The notes under the pieces were generated by a model. It was not told the DNA's origin. It made no database searches and saw only the letters and a list, made by a program, of their open reading frames with translations. A stretch of DNA of 5,770 bases from Actinomycetes bacterium (GTDB taxonomy: Bacteria > Actinomycetota > Acidimicrobiia > Acidimicrobiales > Palsa-688): NCBI GenBank assembly GCA_021815935.1, contig JAKAZH010000123.1, positions 1 through 5,770 on the forward strand. Direction: 5' to 3'. Within the stretch, counting starts at the first letter, position 1, and each line of letters begins with the position of its first letter. Made by a program: the position numbers and the translations under genes. Of the stretch, positions 1-5,770 are shown in pieces.

Positions 1-1
1 T

Positions 2-871
2 ATCTCGGGCGCAGCCGTCCGCCTTAGCGGATCGGGGCTCGGCTGCACGACGTGGCCCGACTGCACCTCCACCAGCATTGTCGCCCCGCTCCGGTTCCAT
101 GCTTGGGTCGAGTTCGGGAACCGCCTGATCAACGCCGCCGCGACGATCGCATCGATCGGAATCCTGGTAGCGGCTCTCCGGCGTGAGCCACGCCGGAGAG
201 ACCTCACCTGGCTGTCCGCGGCGATGGTCGGGGGACTTGCAGCAGAGGTCGCCGTCGGCGGCATTGTGGTGCTGAGCAAGCTCAACCCGCTGCTGGTCAG
301 CGTCCATTTCTTGCTTGGCCTGGCGTTCCTCGCCGTTGCGGTCGTGCTGCACGAACGAGCGGCGCTTCCCGACGAAGCCGGACATGCCACCCCCATGGTC
401 GGTCGGCGCCAGATAGCCCTCGCCCGAACAACGATGTGCACATTGGTGGTGGTTGCGAGCCTCGGGACGGTGGTCACGTCGACCGGTCCACATGGCGGAG
501 CACCCGGCACGCCGCGGTACCACTTCTCCTTGCATACGGTCGCGCAGATTCACGGGACCTCGGTCGAGGTCTTCCTCGCAGTCACCTTGGCGATGGTGTG
601 GTCCCTGTCGAAGAGCGGCGCCCCGCCCCAGGTGATGAGGCGAAGCTTCGTGATGTTGCTCGCGCTCGGCGCCCAGGCGGCGGTCGGGTACGCCCAGTAC
701 TTCACCGGCGACCCGGTGGGCATCGTTGCTATCCACATAGCCGGCGCCAGCCTTCTCGTTATAGCGGCAGTCAGGTACTATCTAGGTCTTTGGTGTTATC
801 CCATTGCGACGCCCTCCGCTTCCACTCTGTCCATCGCGCCAACGCGAGCAAGCGCAGGTCTCGGGTCATGA
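2..871 (+). CDS. ctaA: Heme A synthase (CtaA/Cox15 family), 5'-truncated by window start
   Basis: This integral membrane enzyme oxidises the C8 methyl of heme O to the formyl of heme A, for aa3-type cytochrome c oxidase. The frame is open from base 2, giving 289 residues, and the true start lies upstream. The ATG at 224 is internal, because strongly conserved family sequence precedes it. Visible landmarks are the first-loop motif VRLSGSGLGC with a Cys pair (residues 15 and 21 of the fragment) and HAWVEFGNRL (His33, Glu37). The other expected heme-ligand histidines are His102 (SVHFLLG), His184 (QIHGTSVE) and His245 (AIHIAGA), so all four are present. About seven hydrophobic segments remain of the usual eight; the first and some 20-35 residues are missing. 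A second extracellular Cys pair, found in some homologues, is absent near TGPHGG. The stop overlaps the clpS start by four bases. Family assignment is firm; enzyme activity is inferred from the family. Confidence 0.93.
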   Translation: MSGAAVRLSGSGLGCTTWPDCTSTSIVAPLRFHAWVEFGNRLINAAATIASIGILVAALRREPRRRDLTWLSAAMVGGLAAEVAVGGIVVLSKLNPLLVSVHFLLGLAFLAVAVVLHERAALPDEAGHATPMVGRRQIALARTTMCTLVVVASLGTVVTSTGPHGGAPGTPRYHFSLHTVAQIHGTSVEVFLAVTLAMVWSLSKSGAPPQVMRRSFVMLLALGAQAAVGYAQYFTGDPVGIVAIHIAGASLLVIAAVRYYLGLWCYPIATPSASTLSIAPTRASAGLGS

Positions 872-1179
872 GTTACGACTTCACGATGGCTTCGTCGGCG
901 CCGGCCGAGGTGATTCAAGCTGATTCGGACACGATCACAATTACCGATGCGCCTTGGAAGGTCATCGTTTGGAACGACCCCGTGAACTTGATGTCATATG
1001 TGACGTTCGTACTTCAGAAGCTCTTCGGCTATAGCAAGGCGAAAGCAGAGAATCTGATGCTCGACGTGCATCACAAGGGCAAGGCGATAGTCTCGCACGG
1101 ATCACGCGAGAAGGCCGAGATGGATGTCTTCCGCCTCCACGAACACGGATTGTGGGCAACGATGGAGTGCGACAGCTGA
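868..1179 (+). CDS. clpS: ATP-dependent Clp protease adaptor ClpS
   Basis: This small cytosolic adaptor (103 residues) binds proteins with destabilising N-terminal residues and delivers them to the ClpC or ClpA ATPase for degradation by ClpP. A variable N-terminal tail (residues 1-28) precedes the ClpS core (about 30-100). The core shows WKVIVWNDPVNLMSYV, with Asn36 and Asp37 of the substrate pocket and Met42 at the gatekeeper position. His68 in the LDVHHKGKA motif matches the pocket histidine of E. coli ClpS. The ending GLWATME is common in actinobacterial members. ATG 868 was chosen because it makes an ATGA overlap with ctaA and has AGG at 856-858, nine bases upstream. ATG 886 (Met7) would also leave the core intact. 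The same frame is open back to 436, but that part lies inside ctaA and looks non-coding. Expression is probably coupled to ctaA and to the overlapping downstream DUF2017 gene. Confidence 0.95.
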   Translation: MSYDFTMASSAPAEVIQADSDTITITDAPWKVIVWNDPVNLMSYVTFVLQKLFGYSKAKAENLMLDVHHKGKAIVSHGSREKAEMDVFRLHEHGLWATMECDS

Positions 1180-1652
1180 GCCCGCGCTTCACCACGCGGC
1201 TCGTCAAATGGGAGGGGCGCAGCGCGACGTACAAAATCTCGCTCGACGAGAGTCTGCGTCGCGTGCTCGGCGAGTTGATGGAGCAGATGCTCAAGCTCCT
1301 CGACGATCCCGAAGCACCGCTGCTGCATCGATTGTTCCCACCCGCCTACAGCAAACCGGCCGACCTCCAGCGCCAAGATGAATACCGGCGGCTCATGCAG
1401 GAGGACCTCGTCGAACGCCGCCGCACGGATTGTCAGACCGTAATCGAGTCGATCAAGGAAGAGCACCTCGACGAGGAGAAGATGATGGTTTGGGTCGCTG
1501 CGATCAACTCGATGCGACTTGTCCTCGGGACCTACCTCGATGTCAAAGAGGACGACCCTCCACGCCAGCCGGAATCCCAAGAAGAGTCGGCCTACCTGTG
1601 GCTGAGCTTCCTACTCGAGGAGTCCATAGACGCCATGGCGCGCAACAGGTAA
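1167..1652 (+). CDS. DUF2017 family protein
   Basis: This soluble protein of unknown biochemical function (161 residues) belongs to the actinobacterial DUF2017 family, which is recurrently found next to clpS. Diagnostic parts are LLHRLFPPAY (residues 52-61), the EYRRLMQEDLVERRR helix (72-86), an acidic helix around HLDEEKMMVWVAAIN (100-114), and MRLVLGTYLDVKEDD (116-130). The helix SAYLWLSFLLEESIDAM closes the protein. There is no signal peptide or membrane segment, and the predicted fold is mostly helical and charged. The start is uncertain. GTG 1167 overlaps clpS by 13 bases and begins close to the conserved region. GTG 1152 in the same frame would add five residues and overlap by 28. Neither has a good Shine-Dalgarno, which fits translational coupling to clpS. 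A role with ClpS or the Clp protease is a guess from neighbourhood only. Confidence 0.85.
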   Translation: MRQLSPRFTTRLVKWEGRSATYKISLDESLRRVLGELMEQMLKLLDDPEAPLLHRLFPPAYSKPADLQRQDEYRRLMQEDLVERRRTDCQTVIESIKEEHLDEEKMMVWVAAINSMRLVLGTYLDVKEDDPPRQPESQEESAYLWLSFLLEESIDAMARNR

Positions 1653-1740
1653 CAGCCGGCCCCGCCGGAAATGCAAACCGGAGCGACGACGGTGCTGCTC
1701 CGCCCACGGCATCGCGCGACGAAACAGACCGGCGCCAAGG

Positions 1741-1746
1741 CAGACT
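1741..1746 (+). promoter_or_regulatory. Possible -10 element before the alpha/beta hydrolase
   Basis: CAGACT differs from the actinobacterial TANNNT -10 pattern by one base. Its last T lies eight bases before ATG 1754, which would suit a leaderless or near-leaderless transcript. No convincing -35 is visible. The 101-base gap 1653-1753 is the only sizeable non-coding gap between the clpS cluster and the hydrolase, so a promoter here is reasonable but unproven. Confidence 0.2.
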
Positions 1747-1753
1747 TGTAGGC

Positions 1754-2710
1754 ATGAGCCCATTCCCGCCCTCCCCCATCCTCGTCGACGTCGGTGAAGG
1801 CGTCGAGCTTTCGGTGCTCACCTGGAACCCGGACGGAGCTGAGAGACCGGCCCTTCTGGTGCACGGGCTCGCATCCAATGCCACCTTGTGGAGTGGTGTC
1901 GCCGATTCGCTGGCTATGGACGGTCATCCTGTGGCAGCAGTCGACCTGCGCGGCCATGGCCACTCCTCCAAGCCCGACGTCGGCTACGACTTCGCGACTA
2001 TAAACTCCGACCTTCTCGCAGTCCTCGCAAGCCTTGATTGGGCTGCGGTCGAACCGGTCGTCGCCGGTCAAAGCTGGGGCGCCAACGTCGTCTTGGATTT
2101 TGCGGCCCACCACCCCGAAGCGCTGTCAGGGCTCGTCCTCGTGGACGGGGGAACGATCGAGTTGTCGGCAAACTTCGCCGACTGGCCGACCTGCAAGGAA
2201 GCCCTGACCCCACCCAAGCTGACCGGCATCAAAATCGGGGATTTCGAGGAGATGATACGCTCGCACCATCCAGACTGGCCCGAAACCGGGATCGCTGGGT
2301 CGGTCGCCAACATGGAGGTACTCGACGACTCCACTATCCGGCCGTGGCTAAGCCTCGAGCATCATCTGCAGATCCTCCGCCACCTCTGGGAGCACCGCCC
2401 ATCCGAGTTGTACCGGCTCGTCGGCTGCCCAGTCACCCTGATAGTCGCCGAAGATCCGACCAACGCTCGCTGGATGGCCGGGAAGCGCCACGGTGTCACG
2501 TCGGCGGCGACGGCCCTGGCGAATTGCGAAGTCCGCTGGGTCCGAGGGGATCACGATCTGCACGCCCAGTACCCGGCTCTTGTCGCCGCGCTGATCGAAG
2601 CCACACCTGAGCGAAGCGAATCCACACCGCCTTCGCACACCTTCGATAGCGTGCCGACCGCCAGTGACGATCCGAGTCGGCAGCCCGCGGCCCCCGGCGC
2701 CGGCTCGTGA
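1754..2710 (+). CDS. Alpha/beta-fold hydrolase
   Basis: This is a cytosolic serine hydrolase of the alpha/beta superfamily (318 residues) with unknown substrate. The first strands lead to the oxyanion motif LLVHGLASNATLW (residues 34-46). VDLRGHGHS (63-71) follows, and GQSWGANV carries the nucleophile Ser107. Asp234 in LIVAEDPTN is the likely acid. His267 in RGDHDLHAQYP is the likely catalytic base, with His270 nearby. A helical cap of about 90 residues (135-220, rich in Trp and His) lies between the core halves. The last 35 residues are Ser/Pro/Thr-rich, look disordered and are outside the fold. ATG 1754 was chosen because family similarity begins just after it; the frame is open back to 1430, but that part runs inside the DUF2017 gene. 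There is no clear Shine-Dalgarno. The stop shares GTGA with the next gene, so the two are probably co-translated. Esterase, lactonase, epoxide hydrolase or haloalkane dehalogenase-like roles cannot be separated here. Confidence 0.88.
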   Translation: MSPFPPSPILVDVGEGVELSVLTWNPDGAERPALLVHGLASNATLWSGVADSLAMDGHPVAAVDLRGHGHSSKPDVGYDFATINSDLLAVLASLDWAAVEPVVAGQSWGANVVLDFAAHHPEALSGLVLVDGGTIELSANFADWPTCKEALTPPKLTGIKIGDFEEMIRSHHPDWPETGIAGSVANMEVLDDSTIRPWLSLEHHLQILRHLWEHRPSELYRLVGCPVTLIVAEDPTNARWMAGKRHGVTSAATALANCEVRWVRGDHDLHAQYPALVAALIEATPERSESTPPSHTFDSVPTASDDPSRQPAAPGAGS

Positions 2711-4038
2711 CGCGCATCCTTGCGATACTCGGATCGGGTGAAACGGCACCGACGATGGTCAAGACCCACCGGGCGATCTTCGACTCCTTGGGAGGCGCCC
2801 AGCCGCCCGCCGTGCTCCTCGACACGCCGTACGGCTTCCAAGCGAACGCCTCCGACATATCCGCCCGAGCGGTCGACTACTTCTCGACGAGCCTCGGTCG
2901 GCGCGTAGACGTGGCCGAACTCCGGGACGTTTCGCGAGACGATCCGCTGCGCCGCCAGGAAGCCATCACACGAATAGGTGCCGCCAGATGGGTTTTCGCC
3001 GGCCCAGGAAGCCCGAGCTACGCCCTTCGACAATGGGCTCAGACCGACGTGCCCGGCTTACTGACAGACAAGCTGGCTCACGGTGGTGCCGTCGTGTTCG
3101 CGAGTGCGGCGGCACTCACGCTCGGCCGCTACACGGTGCCTGTCTACGAAATCTACAAGGTCGGAGAGGAACCGAAGTGGTTGGACGGGCTGAACCTGCT
3201 CGACTTCTTGGGGCCCGAAGTGGCGGTGATACCCCACTACGACAACGCGGAGGGCGGCAATCACGACACCCGCTTCTGCTACCTGGGCGAAGAGCGCCTT
3301 TCCCGACTCGAATCGCAAATGGGTCCCAACGGTTGGGTTCTCGGCATTGACGAGCACACGGGATGCGTCATGGACCTAGACGCCGGATCTGCCACCGTGG
3401 TCGGAAACGGCACCCTTACAGTCCGTAAATCGGGTAAATCACAGGTATTCGACAGTGGCACTGTCATATCAATCGCCGACCTGGCGAAGATGGCGGCGAC
3501 GCTCGACTCACACTCACCGAAATCACAAACGACGTCAGGTTCGCCCGCAGATGCCGCCACTACTGACGTCGGAGCCCTCGGTAGTCCGGGCGGACCGATT
3601 GGCAATGATCAAAAAGGCACCGATGTGCAACGGGGAGACATCCTCGCCGGTGACACCCGCCGATTGGAGACGGCTTTCGATTCGTGCATAGCCGATCGCG
3701 ACGTCGACGGTGCCGTGCGCACCCTGCTGGAGCTCGACGACACGATTGTCGCCTGGTCTGCTGACACTATCCAGTCGGCGTCGTTGAGTAGGGCGAGAGC
3801 CGCCATGCGGCGCATGGTCGTCCGCCTCGGAGACCTTGCGCGAACGGGGGCACGCGATCCCCGCGACGTGGTCGGAGGATTCGTCGAGGCATTGCTGGCG
3901 GAGAGGGCAGCCGCTCGTTCGGATCGCCGCTACGCAGACGCAGACCGGGTTCGCGATGCGATAGTGGCGAACGGTATCGAGGTCAGGGACACCCCCGACG
4001 GAACTCTTTGGGATATGCGAGCTGGTCAGAGCGAGTAA
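2707..4038 (+). CDS. Fusion: S51-peptidase/GATase1-like domain plus CysRS-like C-terminal domain
   Basis: This 443-residue protein starts at GTG 2707 inside the stop of the hydrolase gene (GTGA overlap). Residues 1-265 resemble the dipeptidase E / cyanophycinase / class I glutamine-amidotransferase-like fold. They include GSGETAPTM (9-17), LLDTPYGFQAN (37-47), FAGPGSPSYALRQW (97-110), an elbow FASAAALTLG with Ser133 at the nucleophile position, IPHYDN with His177, and GIDEHTG with Glu216. The usual GxSAGA elbow is altered to AxAAA around the Ser. Residues 267-315 form a polar Ser/Thr/Gly/Asp linker. Residues 316-443 resemble the helical and tail domains of cysteinyl-tRNA synthetase: FDSCIADRDVDGAVRTLLEL, then LLAERAAARSDRRYADADR, then the hook GIEVRDTPDGTLW. 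The CysRS nucleotide-binding core, HIGH and KMSKS motifs are absent, so it cannot be a tRNA synthetase. Possible roles are peptide or amide hydrolysis, or a scaffold binding RNA or CysRS. Function is unknown. Confidence 0.85.
   Translation: MTRILAILGSGETAPTMVKTHRAIFDSLGGAQPPAVLLDTPYGFQANASDISARAVDYFSTSLGRRVDVAELRDVSRDDPLRRQEAITRIGAARWVFAGPGSPSYALRQWAQTDVPGLLTDKLAHGGAVVFASAAALTLGRYTVPVYEIYKVGEEPKWLDGLNLLDFLGPEVAVIPHYDNAEGGNHDTRFCYLGEERLSRLESQMGPNGWVLGIDEHTGCVMDLDAGSATVVGNGTLTVRKSGKSQVFDSGTVISIADLAKMAATLDSHSPKSQTTSGSPADAATTDVGALGSPGGPIGNDQKGTDVQRGDILAGDTRRLETAFDSCIADRDVDGAVRTLLELDDTIVAWSADTIQSASLSRARAAMRRMVVRLGDLARTGARDPRDVVGGFVEALLAERAAARSDRRYADADRVRDAIVANGIEVRDTPDGTLWDMRAGQSE
3613..3627 (+). 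promoter_or_regulatory. Possible internal ribosome binding site and GTG start in the linker
   Basis: AAAGG (3613-3617) lies seven bases before an in-frame GTG (3625-3627, Val307). It sits exactly in the linker, before the CysRS-like domain. Starting here would give a 137-residue stand-alone C-terminal protein. It is at least as good a Shine-Dalgarno match as any upstream of the annotated starts in the window. It may be chance, since the linker is locally A-rich. Confidence 0.3.
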
Positions 4039-4100
4039 AGAATTGCGCTCGGCTGGTGCGGGGCGCTTCCCACGGGCGCCGTTGTTGACGGCGGCATAGC

Positions 4101-5534
4101 ATGACCGCCATGACAAAAGACCTGCAGGAGCTTCTTTGGAAAGACGCTACCGACCAAGCTGACCTGGTTGCGTCGAAGCAGGTCAGTGCCCGGGAACTCG
4201 CCGAAGCAGCGATAGAGCGCATCGAGGCAGTCGATGGCCGGGTCAACGCCGTCATCCATCGCCGCTTCGAGCGGGCTCTGTCGGAGGTCGACTCCGGCTT
4301 GGCGGACGGGCCTTTTCGCGGAGTCCCGTTCTTGGTCAAGGACCTGAATGCGGAGTCTGCCGGCGACCCGGCCCATCAAGGCAACGCCGCCCTCAAAGCC
4401 GCCGGTTGGACAGCGACCGAGGACAGCTGGCTGATCGCCCGGTTCCGCCGAGCCGGTTTCGTGTTCCTCGGTCGGACCAACACGCCCGAGTTCGGAATCC
4501 TGCCCGTCACCGAACCCCACGCGTATGGCGCCACCCGTAATCCGTGGAACTTGGACCACTCCCCAGGCGGTTCGAGCGGAGGTAGCGCTGCCGCCGTCGC
4601 TGCAGGGATGGTGGCCGTCGCCCACGCGAGCGACGGAGGCGGCTCGATACGGATCCCTGCGAGCATGTGCGGCCTCGTCGGCTTGAAACCGTCCCGTGGC
4701 CGGACGACCCTCGGGCCGTGGCGCGACGAGAGTGACCTTTCGGTTCAGCATGTGGTGGCGCGCTCGGTTCGCGACACCGCGGCACTTCTCGACGTCGGGC
4801 GAGGACCCGGACCCGGTGACATGGTGATCGCCCCTCCCCCACTTCGACCGTACGTCGCGGAACTCGGGATTCGCCCGAAAGGGCTCCAAGTAGGGATGGT
4901 CGACTCAAATCCTGCGGGTCGGCTGCACCCCGATTGTGCCGCCGCGGTCGCTCACACCGCCGGCATCCTCGAGTCCCTCGGCCATCACGTAAGTACCGAC
5001 CGGCCGGAGGTCGACCCCGAGACGTCGCGGCGATTTATGGTGCGCTGGGCAGTCAAGGCGAAACTTTCGATTGACGGCGTCGCCCGCCAACTCGGCAGGG
5101 ATCTCACGACCGACGACGTCGAACCTCTGACGTGGGCGATGGCGGCAGCGGCCTCCGCTTTCACCGCCATGGAGTACGCGGAAGCCATGTCGGCGGGCGC
5201 GACGCTCACCCGACAGCTCGGTGCGTTCTGGGCGACCCACGACCTGCTTCTCACCCCAACTCTCGGCGGCCTACCGCCTCGGATCGGCGAGCTCGAACCG
5301 CCGCCCGGCGACCCCCTGTCCGGCCAGCGGTCAGTCGCCGAGCTAGTGCCCTATACGCCGCAGTTCAACGTAACCGGGCAGCCCGCGATTTCGCTTCCGC
5401 TCTATGTCAGCTCCGAGGGGTTGCCTGTCGGGATACACCTCGTAGCGGGTTACGGCCGGGAGGATCTTCTCATCCAGGTGGCTGCACAACTCGAAGAGGC
5501 CGCCCCGTGGGCGCACCGCCGGCCGAACCTCTGA
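4101..5534 (+). CDS. Amidase signature family hydrolase
   Basis: This cytosolic amide hydrolase has 477 residues, normal for the family, and a complete catalytic triad: Lys80 (PFLVKD), cis-Ser158 in PGGSSGGSAA, and nucleophile Ser182 in SDGGGSIRIPAS. The 24-residue Ser-Ser spacing equals that of known members such as FAAH. The N-terminal helix VSARELAEAAIERIEAV and the motif GRTNTPEFG are typical. GLVGLKPSRGR and the C-terminal FNVTGQPAISLPL are also typical. The DGGGS elbow and TRNPW recall the 6-aminohexanoate-cyclic-dimer hydrolase-like branch, but the substrate cannot be inferred. It is not GatA: no gatC or gatB is adjacent and GatA-specific features are not obvious. ATG 4101 is the longest supported start. 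ATG 4110 (Met4) also fits, and then TAGCAT at 4097-4102 would be placed like a -10 of a leaderless message. It lies 62 bases after the fusion gene, so read-through or its own promoter are both possible. Confidence 0.93.
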   Translation: MTAMTKDLQELLWKDATDQADLVASKQVSARELAEAAIERIEAVDGRVNAVIHRRFERALSEVDSGLADGPFRGVPFLVKDLNAESAGDPAHQGNAALKAAGWTATEDSWLIARFRRAGFVFLGRTNTPEFGILPVTEPHAYGATRNPWNLDHSPGGSSGGSAAAVAAGMVAVAHASDGGGSIRIPASMCGLVGLKPSRGRTTLGPWRDESDLSVQHVVARSVRDTAALLDVGRGPGPGDMVIAPPPLRPYVAELGIRPKGLQVGMVDSNPAGRLHPDCAAAVAHTAGILESLGHHVSTDRPEVDPETSRRFMVRWAVKAKLSIDGVARQLGRDLTTDDVEPLTWAMAAAASAFTAMEYAEAMSAGATLTRQLGAFWATHDLLLTPTLGGLPPRIGELEPPPGDPLSGQRSVAELVPYTPQFNVTGQPAISLPLYVSSEGLPVGIHLVAGYGREDLLIQVAAQLEEAAPWAHRRPNL

Positions 5535-5582
5535 GCGCAGTGTCGATCTTAACCGCCGAGGCGTGGCCGGCTCGACGTCGGC

Positions 5583-5611
5583 TTACGGGGCGCGGTGCGG
5601 AACTGTAGGCT
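5583..5611 (+). promoter_or_regulatory. Putative promoter of tRNA-Glu
   Basis: TAGGCT (5606-5611) matches the TANNNT -10 pattern exactly. A weak -35-like TTACGG (5583-5588) lies 17 bases upstream. Transcription would start near 5618, a few bases before the tRNA 5' end. The -35 is poor, so confidence rests on the -10 and its position. Confidence 0.4.
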
Positions 5612-5621
5612 GTGGCGTCCC

Positions 5622-5694
5622 GCCCCCATCGTCTAGCGGCCTAGGACACCGCCCTTTCAAGGCGGCAGCACGGGTTCGAATCCCGTTGGGGGTG
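5622..5694 (+). tRNA. tRNA-Glu (anticodon UUC)
   Basis: A complete 73-base cloverleaf carries glutamate for GAA and GAG codons. The acceptor stem pairs GCCCCCA (5622-5628) with TGGGGGT (5687-5693), including a terminal G1-U72 wobble; the discriminator is G5694. The D arm pairs GTCT (5631-5634) with GGAC (5644-5647). The anticodon stem is CCGCC/GGCGG (5649-5653 and 5661-5665) with loop CTTTCAA and anticodon TTC at 5656-5658. The variable loop is four bases. The T arm is ACGGG, loop TTCGAAT, CCCGT (5670-5686). CCA is not encoded (CTC follows), so it must be added after transcription. In actinomycetes, Glu-tRNA also serves asparagine/glutamine-type transamidation pathways indirectly and, through GluTR, tetrapyrrole synthesis. 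That is general family knowledge and is not shown here. Confidence 0.97.
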
Positions 5695-5750
5695 CTCGAA
5701 AGTGCAGGTCAAGGGGGTCGTGGCAGCGGTGGACGGTCCGGCAAGGTTCG

Positions 5751-5770
5751 GGTGTGCCCTTGGTGTGCCC
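5751..5770 (+). repeat. Tandem 9-base direct repeat downstream of tRNA-Glu
   Basis: GGTGTGCCC occurs at 5751-5759 and again at 5762-5770, separated by TT, and the window ends on the second copy. It could be the edge of a longer array, a recombinase arm site in tRNA-linked DNA, or chance in GC-rich sequence. The rest of the 5695-5750 spacer shows no gene or terminator I can support. Confidence 0.45.

Noticed and set aside
436..867. Upstream extension of the clpS frame
   Set aside because: It lies wholly within ctaA in another frame, has Arg/Gly-rich shadow composition and matches nothing in ClpS proteins.
224..871. ATG 224 as the start of the heme A synthase gene
   Set aside because: Conserved CtaA sequence, including the first Cys pair and His33, is encoded in the same frame from base 2, so 224 is internal.
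1071..1580. Minus-strand open frame of 169 codons opposite clpS and DUF2017
   Set aside because: It is antisense to two recognised genes in GC-rich DNA, with no family motif. The same applies to the other minus-strand frames, such as 1592-2113 and 4026-4889.
1656..1668. Perfect 5-bp hairpin CCGGC/GCCGG just after the DUF2017 stop
   Set aside because: The stem is short and no T tract follows, so it is not a convincing terminator.
1430..1753. Upstream extension of the alpha/beta hydrolase frame
   Set aside because: Most of it overlaps the DUF2017 gene in another frame and is Arg-rich shadow sequence. Fold similarity starts only after ATG 1754.
5553..5582. GC-rich inverted sequences after the amidase as a terminator
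   Set aside because: Only 4-5 bp stems with long loops and no T tract are present.
5702..5770. Open frame from GTG 5702 running to the window end
   Set aside because: Twenty-three codons without a ribosome site or recognisable motif are not enough to call a gene.
5622..5770. Minus-strand frame through the tRNA encoding QRDSNP
   Set aside because: This is the well-known false reading of an antisense tRNA T arm, not a protein.

Overview
The window is high-GC DNA with tightly packed genes that all read on the + strand. A ClpS adaptor followed directly by a DUF2017-type protein points to an actinomycete (phylum Actinomycetota). The overall look is compatible with the class Acidimicrobiia, but that placement is inference. 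Every gene resembles a chromosomal housekeeping or metabolic gene. I see no transposase, phage gene, CRISPR array or toxin-antitoxin pair.

Region 1 (2-1652) is a tight cluster. The 3' part of a heme A synthase gene (ctaA, cut by the window start) shares an ATGA stop/start with clpS, the N-degron adaptor of the Clp protease. clpS in turn overlaps the start of a DUF2017 gene. The 101 bases that follow (1653-1753) hold a weak possible promoter and no gene.

Region 2 (1754-4038) is a two-gene unit joined by a GTGA overlap. The first gene is an alpha/beta hydrolase with a visible Ser-Asp-His triad. The second is the most unusual gene here. It has an N-terminal S51-peptidase / class I glutamine-amidotransferase-like domain, a polar linker of about 50 residues, and a C-terminal domain resembling the end of cysteinyl-tRNA synthetase without its catalytic core. 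A Shine-Dalgarno-like AAAGG and an in-frame GTG lie inside the linker, so the C-terminal part might also be made as a separate protein.

Region 3 (4101-5534) is an amidase-signature hydrolase with a complete Lys-cisSer-Ser triad. It is followed by a tRNA-Glu(UUC) gene (5622-5694) with its own likely promoter. The last 20 bases hold a 9-base sequence repeated in tandem, just downstream of the tRNA.

The best candidate for something little described is the hydrolase plus S51/CysRS-like pair. Its biochemical role cannot be read from sequence alone.
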